The notes beneath the pieces were generated by a model. That model made no database searches and was not told where the DNA came from. It saw nothing but the letters and a program-made list of their open reading frames with translations. From Auanema rhodensis (taxonomy: Eukaryota > Nematoda > Chromadorea > Rhabditida > Rhabditidae): DNA of 64,000 bases. Positions 11,789 through 25,100 of the stretch are shown here, in pieces; position 1 is the stretch's first letter, and every line of letters begins with the position of its first letter. The stretch spans positions 14,347,767 to 14,411,766 of the forward strand of contig OZ059898.1 in assembly GCA_964057225.1 (NCBI GenBank). The letters are read 5' to 3'. The translations under genes were made by a program, and so were the position numbers.

Positions 11789-14093
11789 TTACTTGCGAGT
11801 ATAGATTTCTGGTGCTGAAATACATTTTATTTAGTTTTTATATATTTTATTTAAAAAAAAAAACAAATTGATGTCTAATATAAGAATTGTATTAACCTTT
11901 TTCTGATGATCTTGACCAGGAAGCCTTGCTATAGTCATCAATATCGTGATATCTGTAAAAACAATGCAATGTGCATAAGTTCAAACAAATCAGATTCCAA
12001 CCTATCTCGTAAAACAGCTTCCAATTCTTTTTGATGTTCTTTTCCACGAGTTTCAGCAATTACTTTGCATTTAACAGAGTAAACATCTTGTCTTAAGAAA
12101 GCTCTTTCCTAAAACCGTGAAAATCAATTAACAATTGCTTCGTTTGCAGAAGAAATTCTATTATTCTTATCAATTCGTTTCAAATTTTTGGATTAGTTCT
12201 TACCAAGAACATATCTTTTAGTGAAGCTCCTGTGTCTGAAATGATCTGTGCTAGCTCAGCTACTCCACCTGGTCTATCTGATACTACCACACTAAACCGG
12301 ACCAAGCGATGATCAAAGGCCATTCCTAACATATTTTATTTAACAATTCGATATTTTCTTTTGTAATACCTCGTTCAATACATCTTCCCAAAGCTGTAGA
12401 ATCAATGTTTCCACCAGTAAGTACACTTACAACCTTTTTTCCTTTCAAATCATCAAGCTGACCAGACAATAATGCTGCAACTCCAATAGCGCCAGCTCCT
12501 TCACACACAACCTAAGACAACAATTGTTAAAACTTGAAACTGGCCTCCACAAGGAACTTTATTTTGAAATAAAATGTTCAGATAGTACCTTTTCACATTC
12601 AATAAGACGAAGAATAGCAACAGCAATATCACGTTCACGTACAGTGACAAGTCTATCGATGCGATCTAGAATTTTATGATAAAAAAGGCTTAAAAGTAGT
12701 AAGCAACATACTTTTCGTGGTATGGAAAGCGTTAACTCCTACTAGTGGAACAGCAAGACCATCAGCTAATGTTGGCTTACATTTAGTGAACTGAGGAGAA
12801 CCTTGCTTGATAGAATTCTGAACATAAACCATTTATAAAATAAAAAAATTGGCATACAAATTACCAATAAAGATGGACATGTCTCTGGGTTAACACCGAT
12901 AATCTCAATATTTGGTAGAAGAGATTTGACGGCTACTGATACACCAGCAATAAGTCCACATCCTCCAGTTGGAACTAGAATAGCATCAACGTCTTTAACC
13001 TGTAAACATCATCATATTCAACCAGATATTTTTCTGCCGAACTTGATCTAAGATTTCCAAGCCGATAGTACCAGCTCCAGCCAAGATATCAATGTGATCA
13101 TATCCATTAATATATTTTCCTCCTTCCTTATTAGCCATGTCAATGGCGATTTTTCGTGAGACGCTAATATCTTTACCCTAAATATATGATATAATTAAGA
13201 TTTAGAATTAAAATAATACGAAAATGAAGTAATTTACCTCTACATGAACATTTGATCCTAATTCGCGACATTTTGTGATTTTCATGATTGGTGCATGTCG
13301 AGGCATAACCACATTAACGGGAACTCCTATAACTCAGTAGTATTTCATGTAAAATTTCATTTTTTTTGTTTCTTTTATTATTGAAACTTCATACCTAATT
13401 GCTTTCCATGTAAAGAGAGAGCTAAAGCATGATTTCCGGCCGAAGCAGCAAACACCTAAAATGAAATAGAAACTTGAGGGACATTCAATTAATCTTAGAA
13501 TGCGAATAAAGCAAATTGAATAGAAAACATACTCCTCTGGCCTTCTCTTCTTCCGTCAAGTTCAATAAGGCCCAACGAGCTCCTCTCTCTTTGAAGCTAC
13601 CCGTATCCTAACATATTTTATTGAACTGTGTTTTTGAAAAACCGTGAAAACCAACTTGATTTACTTCCATTTTTAAAAATACATCCATTCCTGTTAAACT
13701 AGAAAGATGACGTGACTTACGACAATCAGTTCTAATAATTCCATCCTAAATTGTCTTCGTGTGAATTCAAATATTGAAGAAATTTAAATGTTTTACCTTT
13801 ATACGATGATGAGCCATAGAAATTTGTGTATAATTAAGTTCAAGAGGGTCATTGGGATCACAGTATGGATCATCAACTTCCTAAATTTATTTAAATTGTA
13901 TCTTCTTTTTATTAAAAATGCTTAAACGAACCTGAGTAGTTGGTTTTGGACTAGCATTGGATACGGAGCAAAAATTATTGATACGACATGCTGAAGCAAA
14001 TGATCAGATTGATCTTATCTGAATGGATAAGTAGTAAAAGTGAAGCTCACCTAGTACGTTATGTTTTCTAATAATTCGAGCTATTTGGTTCAT
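11789..14093 (-). CDS. L-threonine ammonia-lyase / serine dehydratase with C-terminal ACT domain
   Basis: A fold-type II PLP enzyme that deaminates threonine (and often serine) to 2-oxobutyrate or pyruvate plus ammonia. About 14 exons run from ATG 14091-14093 to TAA 11789-11791, giving about 460 residues. The lysine that binds PLP is in [28 protein letters not shown] binds the carboxylate, [16 protein letters not shown] is the glycine-rich phosphate loop, and [14 protein letters not shown] is also typical. The C-terminus [20 protein letters not shown] is an ACT-type regulatory domain, absent from serine racemase, so a racemase is unlikely. The first exons ([14 protein letters not shown], then ACRINNFC) are basic with no acidic residues for about 25 positions, compatible with mitochondrial import. 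The allosteric ligand is unknown. Confidence 0.93.
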
Positions 14094-14467
14094 ATTGAAA
14101 ACGCTTATGAATCTTTGAAATTTTCTAAATTAAAATACCATAAAGCCAACGAAAAACAAACAAAAACGAAGATAAGTAAAAGTCAAAAAATAGGCACACT
14201 CAATAAAATATTGAAGATATACGTTTTAGAAATGGAAGAAACATCTGAGAAGTCATTCTTCCGAAAGAGTATAGAGAGATTGAAAACCAAGGAGAAAGAA
14301 AGAGAACATGAAGATAGAAAAGTGTACTGATACATAGCATGAGCACTGCGAGAAATTGAGTTTAGAGGGAAAAATCGATTTCATGTTGCTTAGAAGCACT
14401 TCTGAATGGAGAAAAAGAGATGAAAATGAAAAAAAGAAAAAAGGGAGGAAGAGAAAGAGGGAGAGGG

Positions 14468-14470
<3 letters not shown>

Positions 14471-14543
<73 letters not shown>

Positions 14544-14544
14544 A
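14471..14544. repeat. (GA)n microsatellite
   Basis: About 74 bp of nearly pure GA on the plus strand with one or two AAA interruptions. Apparent reading frames here (RE or LS repeats) are artefacts of the dinucleotide. Confidence 0.95.
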
Positions 14545-16746
14545 AAGGAAGAGGATATGATAGATATGATGATTGAGAGAAATTCGATAGAATATCAAAG
14601 TTTTTACATATGTTAAGCTGAAATCATGAAAACTAAATCTCATTCAATCCGGAAAATATGTATCATCCACTATGAATAATTATTAATAAAATATATATTT
14701 TAAATAAAATAGCTTAACTAAAAGATTAGCATATGCGAATAATACTGAAATCAAGCACAAATTTTGAAGCATGGAAATGCTGATGTGCTATATGATGTAA
14801 CTTTTAAAGTTCAGCAAATGATCATCAGAAGTTGGTCATGATGATCTATCAATTTATTGCTTGTCAAAGATAATAAAAATAGAGAAAAAAGATTCAATAA
14901 TGTAAAGTTCATGTATGTTTCTTAATTGAAGTAATAGCTTATCAATAGTCTTAATATAGGTTATGAATAATAGATGAATACATCACATAAAATATAGAGA
15001 AATAGACACAGAGAGAAAGAGAGAGAAAGAAATAAAAAGAAAAAACATGATTGAACAACCGCTCAACCGCATCTTATTTTTAGAAAAAGAAATTGAGAAA
15101 AGCTCATCCTTCCACGCGTCACACGTGATTGTCAAATAGCTCGTATTTAAACTTCTTTATAGTCCGAATAGACTAAATAAATAATTTTTTAAAATTCAAT
15201 CAAATTCGAACACATATACTGATCTTTAAAGATTTCACATGAGAGGCTTTTCTTCAAACATTATCGTACGTTGTTGGGTTTTTTTAAAGAATATATTTTA
15301 AAGAAAGAATTTTATTAAAATTTGAATTGAATTTGCAGTTTTCTAATTAAAAAAATTCAAATGTTTTTTGGAAAAAAAAATCAGACATACGTTTTATTTA
15401 ATATTTTACACATAGATCATTAGAAAATCGTAAAACTATACCTGTTTTTCTAGCATCTTGTGTTGCTTTAGATTATTCAGGAATTACAGTCAGCATCAAG
15501 CTTTACTTATAACAATATAACCAATAAGATATTTTAAAAGAAGATACTTTAGTTTAGGTGTATCACTTTTCAAATCAGATAATTTGGCCATGTTTTACGT
15601 TTCAGCTACCACGTCCAACGCTATCTTGCGTTTGAATTTCTTTTAAGCTTATATTTCAAAACTGGTAAAGAAGGTTAGTTGTTTATTAAGTTTATTATAT
15701 AAACTATTATTAAAAATATAATTATTTGATAAAATTTGTTTTACATTTTGTGATTTTTCAACATTATAAACGATATCACCGTATAGAAATACAATTTCGA
15801 ATAAGAATAAAACTATTATGAATAAGGAAATTTAACTTTTATTGGTATATAGTTGCAATATTGCCAGAAATGTTCGTCAGATTCATCTAATTATTTGAAA
15901 TAAATATTTTTGTTGTTTCGAATATTTCAAATTATCTAATATTTGAATTGATATATCCTTAGTTCTTAAGTAGTAGTTCTTACAATCTTTAGCTGTTTTC
16001 TAATTATCATCTTTTAAAAAAAGATAGCCATATCAATCAATAAATTCTAAGGAGGTAAAATGCTGGTCAAAGAGATCAAGCTTTGGCTTAAAAAGTTATT
16101 AAAATATTTTAAAACAACAAACTTTTGTATTTTTTTTTTGAAAATAATTGATGTTTGTAAGTTATGCTAATGAGCTTCCACGCAAAAATACAATTTGAAT
16201 TTGAATTAAAACTTGAGTTGTGTTGATTGAGTGTAAATATATGTTTCATCGACTATTTATGAATATTACTATCTAATTCTAACCTATAAGTTGCATCTAA
16301 TAGCATAGTTTCGTTAAAGTTCTAAATTTCAAGTTGTATGTTTCATCATTAGTATATGATGAGATCTTTTTCAAGTATATTGTAAATGAACTTTTGCGCA
16401 GGTTATTAAAAAATAATTTTCCTATTAAAATATAATTATAAATGAAGAAAATATGAGATATAAAAGATTTATGTACTATAATCGTAGTAAATTTCATATA
16501 CAGCTTGAGAATAGACTATAAAGCACCGCATGAAGGTCATTTCCAGTTTTGAAAACGGAAAAAAACGATGAAAATACCGCGAAAAGCTGGCATCTCCAGA
16601 TAAATTAGCTCGTTTTCGAACGTTTTGACCGGTCATTCACAAGAGTTTGTTGAGACAATTTGTATACAAACAATATGGAAGGAAAAAAACGAATAAACTA
16701 TACTTATTAGGATAATTACATTGAACATGATGCAACATATGCCCCG

Positions 16747-16768
16747 TGGCCATGCAAATACATGGCCA
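16747..16768. repeat. Short perfect inverted repeat
   Basis: TGGCCATG, a 6-base loop CAAATA, then CATGGCCA: an 8-bp perfect stem about 330 bp downstream of the RhoGEF stop codon. It may lie in or past the 3' UTR. No function is evident. Confidence 0.6.
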
Positions 16769-16850
16769 TATTATAATTTTATATATAGCTATATATATAT
16801 ATATATATACTTATTCCAATTATTAAAAGGTAAGTTAATAATTTAAAAAA

Positions 16851-16855
<5 letters not shown>

Positions 16856-16886
<31 letters not shown>

Positions 16887-16965
16887 GGAAGGGGTTAATA
16901 GAAAGGGTAAGAGAGGGGGGGGGGGCAGTTGTCTGAATACAGGGCGGAGAGGGAAGGGGGGGGGG
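16856..16965. repeat. GA tract plus two long G-runs (G-quadruplex-prone)
   Basis: A GA tract is followed by GGGG, GGGG, GGG, then runs of 11 G (16915-16925) and 10 G (16956-16965), all on the plus strand. The RhoGEF transcript, if it reads through, is C-rich here; the non-transcribed strand is G-rich. This satisfies the usual four-run G-quadruplex rule. Confidence 0.85.
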
Positions 16966-17095
16966 TGTAGGGGAGATTGAGTGATATGTTAAAATGGGAG
17001 AAAAGATCACAAAGAAATGTATATTCATGTGTTTATATATATATATATATTTATATTATTCCTCTTCTAAGATTCATCTAATGAATGCTCATCAT

Positions 17096-18995
17096 CTATA
17101 CATCTTCAACCAGTTCAACTTCATCATCGTTAAGCTCTGTTAGCTTCGACGATAACGATTCTACTGGTGGTAGGATAGGAGTATGCGGCACAACATGATC
17201 AGATTCTGTCTGTAAAATAGAAGAAACAGTTAATGAATGGGTAAAGAGATATAGTTAAACGAACCGAAGTATCTAATGTTGATGTCGGGCTATGCATAGG
17301 TGACATGTTGATTGGCGATTCAAATAACGTTGTCGTTTGAGTATTGCCATTGGTATCCATCATGTTTGAGCTAAAAAATCAATAAAATTAGAAAATGCTT
17401 GTTGAAATAGATAGGAAACCTTTCGTCACTTGTTCGGGTGGAAGAACTGAACGAACTATCATTACTGACAGTACTTGCCCAGCTCTTAGGACGTTGTCGC
17501 TCCATTTCTACGCGATGGAAATCGAGATCAGTAGCATATCGAGACTGTAAGCGATTCAGCCATCGTTCACGATGACCGGCTTCCAGGGTATCAATAGCAT
17601 AGGCATCTGATTTGGCATCATCCCAAACTTCAAATCGATTTGAGCCAGTTTTTGATGCATCACTGAATCCAAGAGAGGATGTCTGTAAGTATATGAATGA
17701 TTTTTCAATAATAAATAAGAATAGAACATACAGGAATACACATTTTGTGTTCGTAGTATTCAGGGTCCATTTGAGAAGGTTGACTGTTTGGTGGGCTTCG
17801 TTTCTTACAGAACAGAAGGCCACCGTCAAAGAGGAAGAGATGTCTACGTTGCGCTCTTGTAACTTTCGTCTTCTTCTTGCGATTGTACGTATAGACATCA
17901 CATTCAGATTGTAATCTTAAAGCTCCCAATAACCTCAAATCTCCCTAAAACATAAGAAACATTAGCTTTAAATATATGGAAAATCTAGTGAAACTGCTTC
18001 ATATAATCAGAAAACACTTACGTTAAAACCGGAAATGTGTAGTTGGTGAATGGCAGCATTAATCTGAGCTAAAAGCTCCAGCATTGTGGCCAGTGTAGAT
18101 GACACTTCCGGTCGTACCTGTAAAATTTTAAAATCACTGACTAATAAGGACTAAATGATATTAAGCATGCTGCAATATAATTTAGCTGAAACATACCTCA
18201 GGTCGACAATGTCTTTCAAGTTCGCGTAGCAACAACTGATATTTGGTTATTCTTTGTACAGGCTTCAGGAGATAAGCACTAAGAGGTAATGGATGATTGG
18301 CTTTCTGTTGACATTCCTGCAAAAAACATATTTTTGTGATTGATACTAGATAGTTGAAGTGGTCTTACCGCGAAAAATGGTGAATTATCTACATATTCTC
18401 TGCGCACTTGCTCACTCGTTGATTTGTTTTGACAATATGAGTAGTACAGTGAGAGGTATCTGTAGAAAGGACATCATGCTTGAGTTCTCTAACGGATTCA
18501 TTAAGTTACATACCTGTGTCGTTGTTGTAAGAATGTTCTACAGATTCCAGAAGGCGAATTCTCATTGGCAAGAAGGTCGGGCAAGACAAATCGGGAATGA
18601 AAGAGATGTAGGTCACGCAAGTTTCCTGAAAGTAATTCGTGAGCTTTTAAAAGAAATTGAGTCTTTGAGTTTTTCGTCCCCATATTATAAATCATCTTTC
18701 AAATTTACGATAAAATTAGAAAATATATTGAGCACATACAAACAGAAGAACAAGATAATTGCGGAACGGAAAGAGATAGAGAAATAAAGAGTAAAATATG
18801 AAGAGAAAGAGGAAAAGACAAGACATGGAGGACATCCTATGTTGCAACTTCGAGACCACCTCATTCCACTTCTCCCCCAATCGTTAGGTGTATGATTTTA
18901 TATTCCACTTTTCAATTTCTTTAGCCAACGGTCGAAGATGATTAACCACAATCAGTTGTTGATAAGTTAAGGTGTTCAGAGGTGAATAGAGAATG

Positions 18996-19057
<62 letters not shown>

Positions 19058-20348
19058 TAGTAGTAAAGATGAGCACCAGATGAGAGTCAAAATAAATTCA
19101 AAAAACTACTCAAAATATTAAAGAAAGAGACTGTGAGAGAATTTAGGAAAAAATAAGCATATTTACTGAAAAAAAAAACATGATAAACATAACTAACCGA
19201 AAACTAGCTCAGGACGTCCACGAATAGCGGGTGCCAAGGCATTTTGATTTTCTGGAGCTTCAAACGGATCCATATAGTATTCGATGATTGATTCCAGCTC
19301 AACCACATAGTTTTTCTCCGTTGTTAACTGAAAAACAAAAAAAAACATTAAATTATATATTAAATTGTATAAACTATGTTTAATCTTGAAAATAAGGTGT
19401 AGAAATTAAATAAAATAACAAAAAAACTAGATGATCATGAGATCTATGCTGTTCTAAGCGCGCGCGAGAGAGAGAGAGATGGTAAACTCAAATTCTTCGA
19501 ATAGTTTAGGTTGTTTGTCATGCTTCATAATTTTTCCTTTATCGGTTTACGATATATGAGATCAATTCAGAGCATAAACCCATTACCGGCTACCTCTTAC
19601 CTTCAGCCCCTCCCTATCTCCCGTTTCTTCTCTCTCTCTCCTCTTCTTCTTCTTTCTCTTATGCGCATGTTGTACCTCGTATACCAAAACGGCTGTTGCA
19701 GACTTTCCTAACTAGGCTCATGTACCTATCAGGTTCCCTTTCATTGGCTTTTGTCACCTTTTATGTATTTAGGGGCTATTACCAGCCAAATTAGCATATA
19801 AATACTATAAAACGTATAAAATCACCATATTGTGCCTATTTCTGGCCATCTTTAACAAGGCTGTATAGACTATGCCATCCAAATTTTTGAATCCATTTTG
19901 CTTTCGTAAAACTGATTTACTTCTTTTTTATTTATTTTCATATTGAATAAGCCCATGTTTATACTTAATATGTTGATCATTCTCTTTCTTTTTTTAATGT
20001 TTCTCTCTATATAATGCTTACAACATGTCAAATGATCATCGATGACTTGATCAAAATAACAGGATCTCCTAATGAAGAAGGAAAATATGAAGAAGAAGAA
20101 GATGAGTATTGATTGTGAAAGTATTCGAATGAAACATAGCTTCTGTTTCAGAATCATGTAATCAACATTAAATATCAAAAACCTTTTAGCCTTAAGCTCA
20201 AATGAGATTGAAGAAAGAGTTCAATAAAATATAGAGATTAAGAAGTTTCATCATGTTAAGAAAAACTGAATGTTTAGGAGAAAAGTCAAAGAGTTAAGGA
20301 AAAGGAAAAAAGCAAAGCGGATTAAGGTAATACAGAGAGTGCAACAAC

Positions 20349-20383
<35 letters not shown>

Positions 20384-22102
20384 AGAAGCAGGGAGGGTGA
20401 GCCGGTTGCGACCAAGGTTAGCTGCTGACGACAACGGCGACTCGAGACGCGAAAAATAAACAAAATCAGAAGCACACAGGCAATTTCGAACAATGCAGCT
20501 ACAGATTATTAAAGATTTTTTCCTTCTTATACTGTCACATCGTTTAATCTGGTAACAGTTCGAATACAAACAAAGAGTTAACTTGTAGACTAATAGAATG
20601 GTATTTTAGAAAAAGGTGTTGAAAATACGGACACTGACAGCCCCCAGACGGAAGAAATAAATTTTTTTCAATTCTTGATTTAACTCTCAAACTTTCGCCG
20701 CGCTTATCGCGTATACCTTAGATTCGAAGCTTATTACGTTTGGGTGAAACATACATAATACTTGAAAATTTTTTTAAAAACTAACCAATTCGGAAAGTAC
20801 GAAACATTCAATGGACATGCTATGAGCAGATTGTGGAGACGATGAGACAGAAGGAACATCAGCTGAGCACATTAGTCTTCCGGCAGTATCATCTTCGAGA
20901 TCACGCTGAAAATAATATAAATGAATTCAAATAATTTAAATATAAATCATGAGAAACACGTGATTTTTGAAGGGAAAAAAACTATTTTTCATCTAAATAT
21001 CATATTGAAGAAAGGCTGAATATCGTACGATTCTTCTTCTCACTTGTTGCTAAGTGATTTTCATTCTCATTGTCTGTCTCTCACTTTATTTGGTTTTTTT
21101 TGCTTCAATTTCATGCTTTTCTTCGGTAAAAAAAAAACAGAAAAAGAAAACATTTTGTTGAACGAAAACCTTTGATTTTCAAGCTTTCGAAAGAAAAGCT
21201 ATTATCTTAAGCTTTTTTTTCCAATTTTATTGAGCCAATCGTACTTGTTGTTGTAATAGTTAAGAGTCCAGATTGAATTTAAAATAGTTAATCTCCTAAC
21301 ATAGTTTCAAATCAACATTAAGTGCTGAATAAGCTATAGAAAAAGCTCTATGTATGAGTGTATGTATGTATGTATGTGTGTGTGCATAGTCATATATACC
21401 CAACAAGCCTAGATAAGGCTTGTTGAAGTGAAAAACGGACTGTTACATAGAGATTATTGTAGAATATAAAGAGAATTCATTCAAATTTATACGAGAAAAC
21501 ATGAAAAGGAGAAGAAGAACAAGCTGTTTTACATAATTTCATAATTCAATTATACCAGGAAAAAAAAAGAAAAAACTGCTATCGGAATCTATGAATATGC
21601 AGCAGATGCAGTAGGATTAGCAGCAAAGCTAACGAGTAAGATGGCTGAGAGACACAAGTGCGACAATCGTTGGAGCAATAGCATAGATCAGGCTCTTGCT
21701 CCCATATAAGTCATTCATTTTCTTTACTCACCTTATGATGATTAGATGATAATAAAGCATGAAGTAGACGATATTGATTGATGAAATGGTCAATCCAACG
21801 TTGACGATAGAGTTGCACAGTCAATGTCATGTAGAAGAGGAAGGATTTTCATACAAAAGAGTTGCAATATTCTTCAGAATCTATTGAAAAGATACAAGTA
21901 GATTTGAGGACAAATTTCTGATCAAAACTGAACAACTCTTCTATCACTCTCTGTTCCTCTCTCTGTATAGGGGAGGTTCAGAGGCGGGGCATGTTCTCTG
22001 TGAGAGAACGAAACAGATAGTAAGGTGGCACAGCTGAGAGAAAACATGGAAGAAAGGGTGTAGACATAGAGAGAGAAAAATATATAAAGAGATAGAGAGA
22101 GA

Positions 22103-22137
<35 letters not shown>

Positions 22138-25100
22138 GAAAGAATAACTTCAAACGATTGTCAATTGACTGTCCGTGAGAAGATAAGCTTTTGCTTCACG
22201 TGAAAAAAAAGCAAAAAGGAATAAAACTAAGAGAGAAATGTTAGAGGAGACTTCTCTCTCTCTCTCTCCCTCTCTAGCGTTCAGCTAGAAATCAACTTGA
22301 TGATTGCTCAATCATTCTCATATAAAACCTTAACAGTTGGAGAGAAAATAAAAATTTTGAATCCCATCTCTCCTTCAAATCATCAAATTCATCTCATATC
22401 TCATAACCAATGTAAGAATTTTCTCCTTTGATTTCCAAAACAAAGACAATTCAACCAGTTTTTTCTTCAAATACTTTTCTAAAATAGTCTGTTCGAATAA
22501 AACCATATTACAAAGACATGAACAGTCAGAAAAGGACATATATAGCCAATCCAGTTAAAGCTTTAACGAAGCTCAACATTGACAGTAACTTTCAAAGAAT
22601 TATAACTAATATTTCTTTTTTTTTTGAAAAATGATGAAGATGATCTAGTTCAATGTCGAAAGAAACTTTACAAGTTTGACAATTGGCTGCAAGAATGCTT
22701 TGGGAAGTGAGAGATTTTCATGAAATTGCTTGAATTTTCTGAATGAAAACGAAAAGATGAATACGAAGCAGCAGGAAGGAGAATGCTTCTCAATTTATTT
22801 TTCAAAGTATAGATTATTGAAACATCATGAGATCGTGCAAGCTATGATAGTCAGTCAGTCAGTCAACCCATTTTCTAAAACCAAGGTGGAATTAAGAGAG
22901 AGAGGACGAGAGATTGAGCAAAACAGAGAGAACGAGACAGAGAGAGAGATTGTCCTTGAATGGAATCGATGACAGTTTTCTAATTTATGAATCCACTATC
23001 TACACAGAAAGGAAGACATCTGCCAAATAATCTGACCAGGCTTCTTCATTTCAATGTCGCTCCCTAGTTCTCACTGTGAGACTAAGCATGTGCATGTTCT
23101 ATCTGTTTATCTCTCTATCTCACCTACTTACATCATCAAACTTCCTATCTCTCAGCAATCAGCTTCTCCAAACATCATAATCAGGCCAACAATTTTTTTC
23201 CACTGAACCTGATATTATCAAGATTATCTTTTTGGCAGAGGCTGTTGGGCTAAATGACATACAGACACTGGCTGACTGACTAGTTGAGACTGAATAGCTA
23301 GTTGATGATGAGAAACTGAGAAAAAGGTCGCCGGGCTGATTGCAATAGCCCAAAAACCCTCTGGCATTTTCATATGTTAACATGGTGAAAGCGAGAAAAC
23401 TTAATTCATATTCGATTATAGAAAGTTGTTTGTTGTAAAAAGGGGGAAATTAATCAAGCACTATCTCATATATAGAAGATAGGCAATTCGAACATGATAT
23501 TCTGGTATTAAGTTGGATATATATCATAAGAAATGTAAAAAAAAAGACAAAAAAATGGACCAAAAGCTGGTCGTTTATTCACTTCTTTTTCATTTTTTCG
23601 TATGTTTTTCCCAGGTCTTCTCATCTTTCAGCCAGCCTCACCACCACCTTTTTCCCTCTCCCCAGCATAGAGTGAGAATATTGGCATGAGGAAGGAAAGC
23701 TGAAAGCAAGCAACAACGAACTTTTTGAATTTTCAGTTAGTATTTCGTATGAAGCAAATCATCTCCCACATGGTCTTCAGACAATTTTTTTACCACCCAT
23801 TTCTTTCTTGGACAAATGCCAGAAAATGACATTTGTAATTAGTGAAGAAGGAAGAAGAATTGTTGGCTTGTTCATGGTCATCCATGAGAATAATAGCTCC
23901 AACAAGAAAATTTTAGTCAAAATATCGTGGTAATTAGCACATGTTTGACAGAAGTTAGCAAAAACCTCGAAAAATCAGTTGAAACGCTAATTAACGGGTA
24001 TTTTCCATTTCAGTTCATTCTCTTTTTCTCTCTCTCTATTTTGCATCAATGTCTCTCGAATCTGTGTGGCCATATAGTCAGATAGGACGCCAAGGGTGAT
24101 GAAGATCATCATCTTCGAATTCGATACCGTTGCAACTACTACAAGGTCACAATCGATGGTGATCGATGGCAAAGCCTTCAATTTTGATAATTCTGAGGAA
24201 ATATTTGATATCTAGATAGATGATGTTCGATTATCAATGATCACATAGCTTGTTTTACATAGAAAAACAAACTGAAAGATGATACAATAACAAGGAACAT
24301 ATCAAGTGATAGAGGAAGTAAATGAGAGAAAGAGAGAGAGAGAGAGAAAGAGAGAAAGAGAGAGAGGGGGCAACGCGTTCAGAATTCCATGAAAGAAGTC
24401 TTTCACCCATTCTCTTCAAACTCATTGGCTACTAAACGATTAGTTGAAAAGGGAATAACTCTGATATAACCAACCAACCAAACCAATCATAAAGATCATA
24501 AGACAGTATAAGATCACCTTATAATCTGTTTTATATGAAATTCTTTTGAAATTCTACGCACTCATGTTATATGGATTACTATTCAAGCTAGAAAGATTAT
24601 CTTTTTGAACGAATAAAAGAGCGAAAAGTAAGGAGAATGGTGTGAAAGACCGTCTGTTTTGACGTCAGAAAACCGTCGTTTCGACAACGCCGTCAGCGAT
24701 GTCAAGAGCCCAAAACAAATACAAGTTTTAAGCCTAAGTGGTTACAGGCTCAAGCTGAATTAAGAGCACAAAAAATTGCTAAACTCATTCATTTTCTTCT
24801 TCTCTTTGTCCAATAATAACCAACATACTAAGCGTAAATACAAAGTTCACCCTCATAATGACTTGGAGAATTGAGGGTTTCCCCTTCTGATTTCTCCAGC
24901 TTATTCTAATTCTTCTCAAACGTATTTTCTTTCTCGAATCATTTTCCCCATCTTAGTATTCTTACATCAATCCAAAACATTTGATGAATATGGTTCGGCC
25001 GTTAGCTCAAGATTTGACTAAGCAACAGTCGATGTCCCCCCCCCCTTTTTGATACAAATATTGGGGACAATATGCAAGTAATTTCAGAATCTATAGTTAC

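Larger units (their letters stand above)
14094..17095. other. Intergenic: 3 kb, AT-rich with GA and G-tract repeats
   Basis: Between the dehydratase start and the RhoGEF stop I see no gene. Contents: a long (GA)n at 14471-14544, smaller purine tracts near 15.0 kb, about 1.8 kb of plain AT-rich DNA, an inverted repeat at 16747-16768, TA repeats near 16790 and 17033, and two long G-runs at 16915-16965. The open frames here are low-complexity repeat translations. Confidence 0.6.

Noticed and set aside
14356-14643. Open frames in several phases across the 14.47-kb GA tract
   Set aside because: They translate to RE or LS repeats on opposite strands at once; they are by-products of a dinucleotide repeat without codon structure or splice context.
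18359-18787. 142-codon plus-strand frame
   Set aside because: It lies antisense over two DH-domain exons of the RhoGEF, whose minus-strand reading is strongly conserved; it is a shadow frame.
23987-24181. Minus-strand frame starting [18 protein letters not shown], considered as an alternative first exon
   Set aside because: A GTATCG donor would be in phase, but the site is poor and the rest of the frame runs into GA-repeat translation.
24990-25050. A tRNA-like stretch (GGCCGTTAGCTCAAG)
   Set aside because: It resembles a D-arm, but no acceptor stem, anticodon arm or TPsiC arm can be paired around it; a C-run follows instead.
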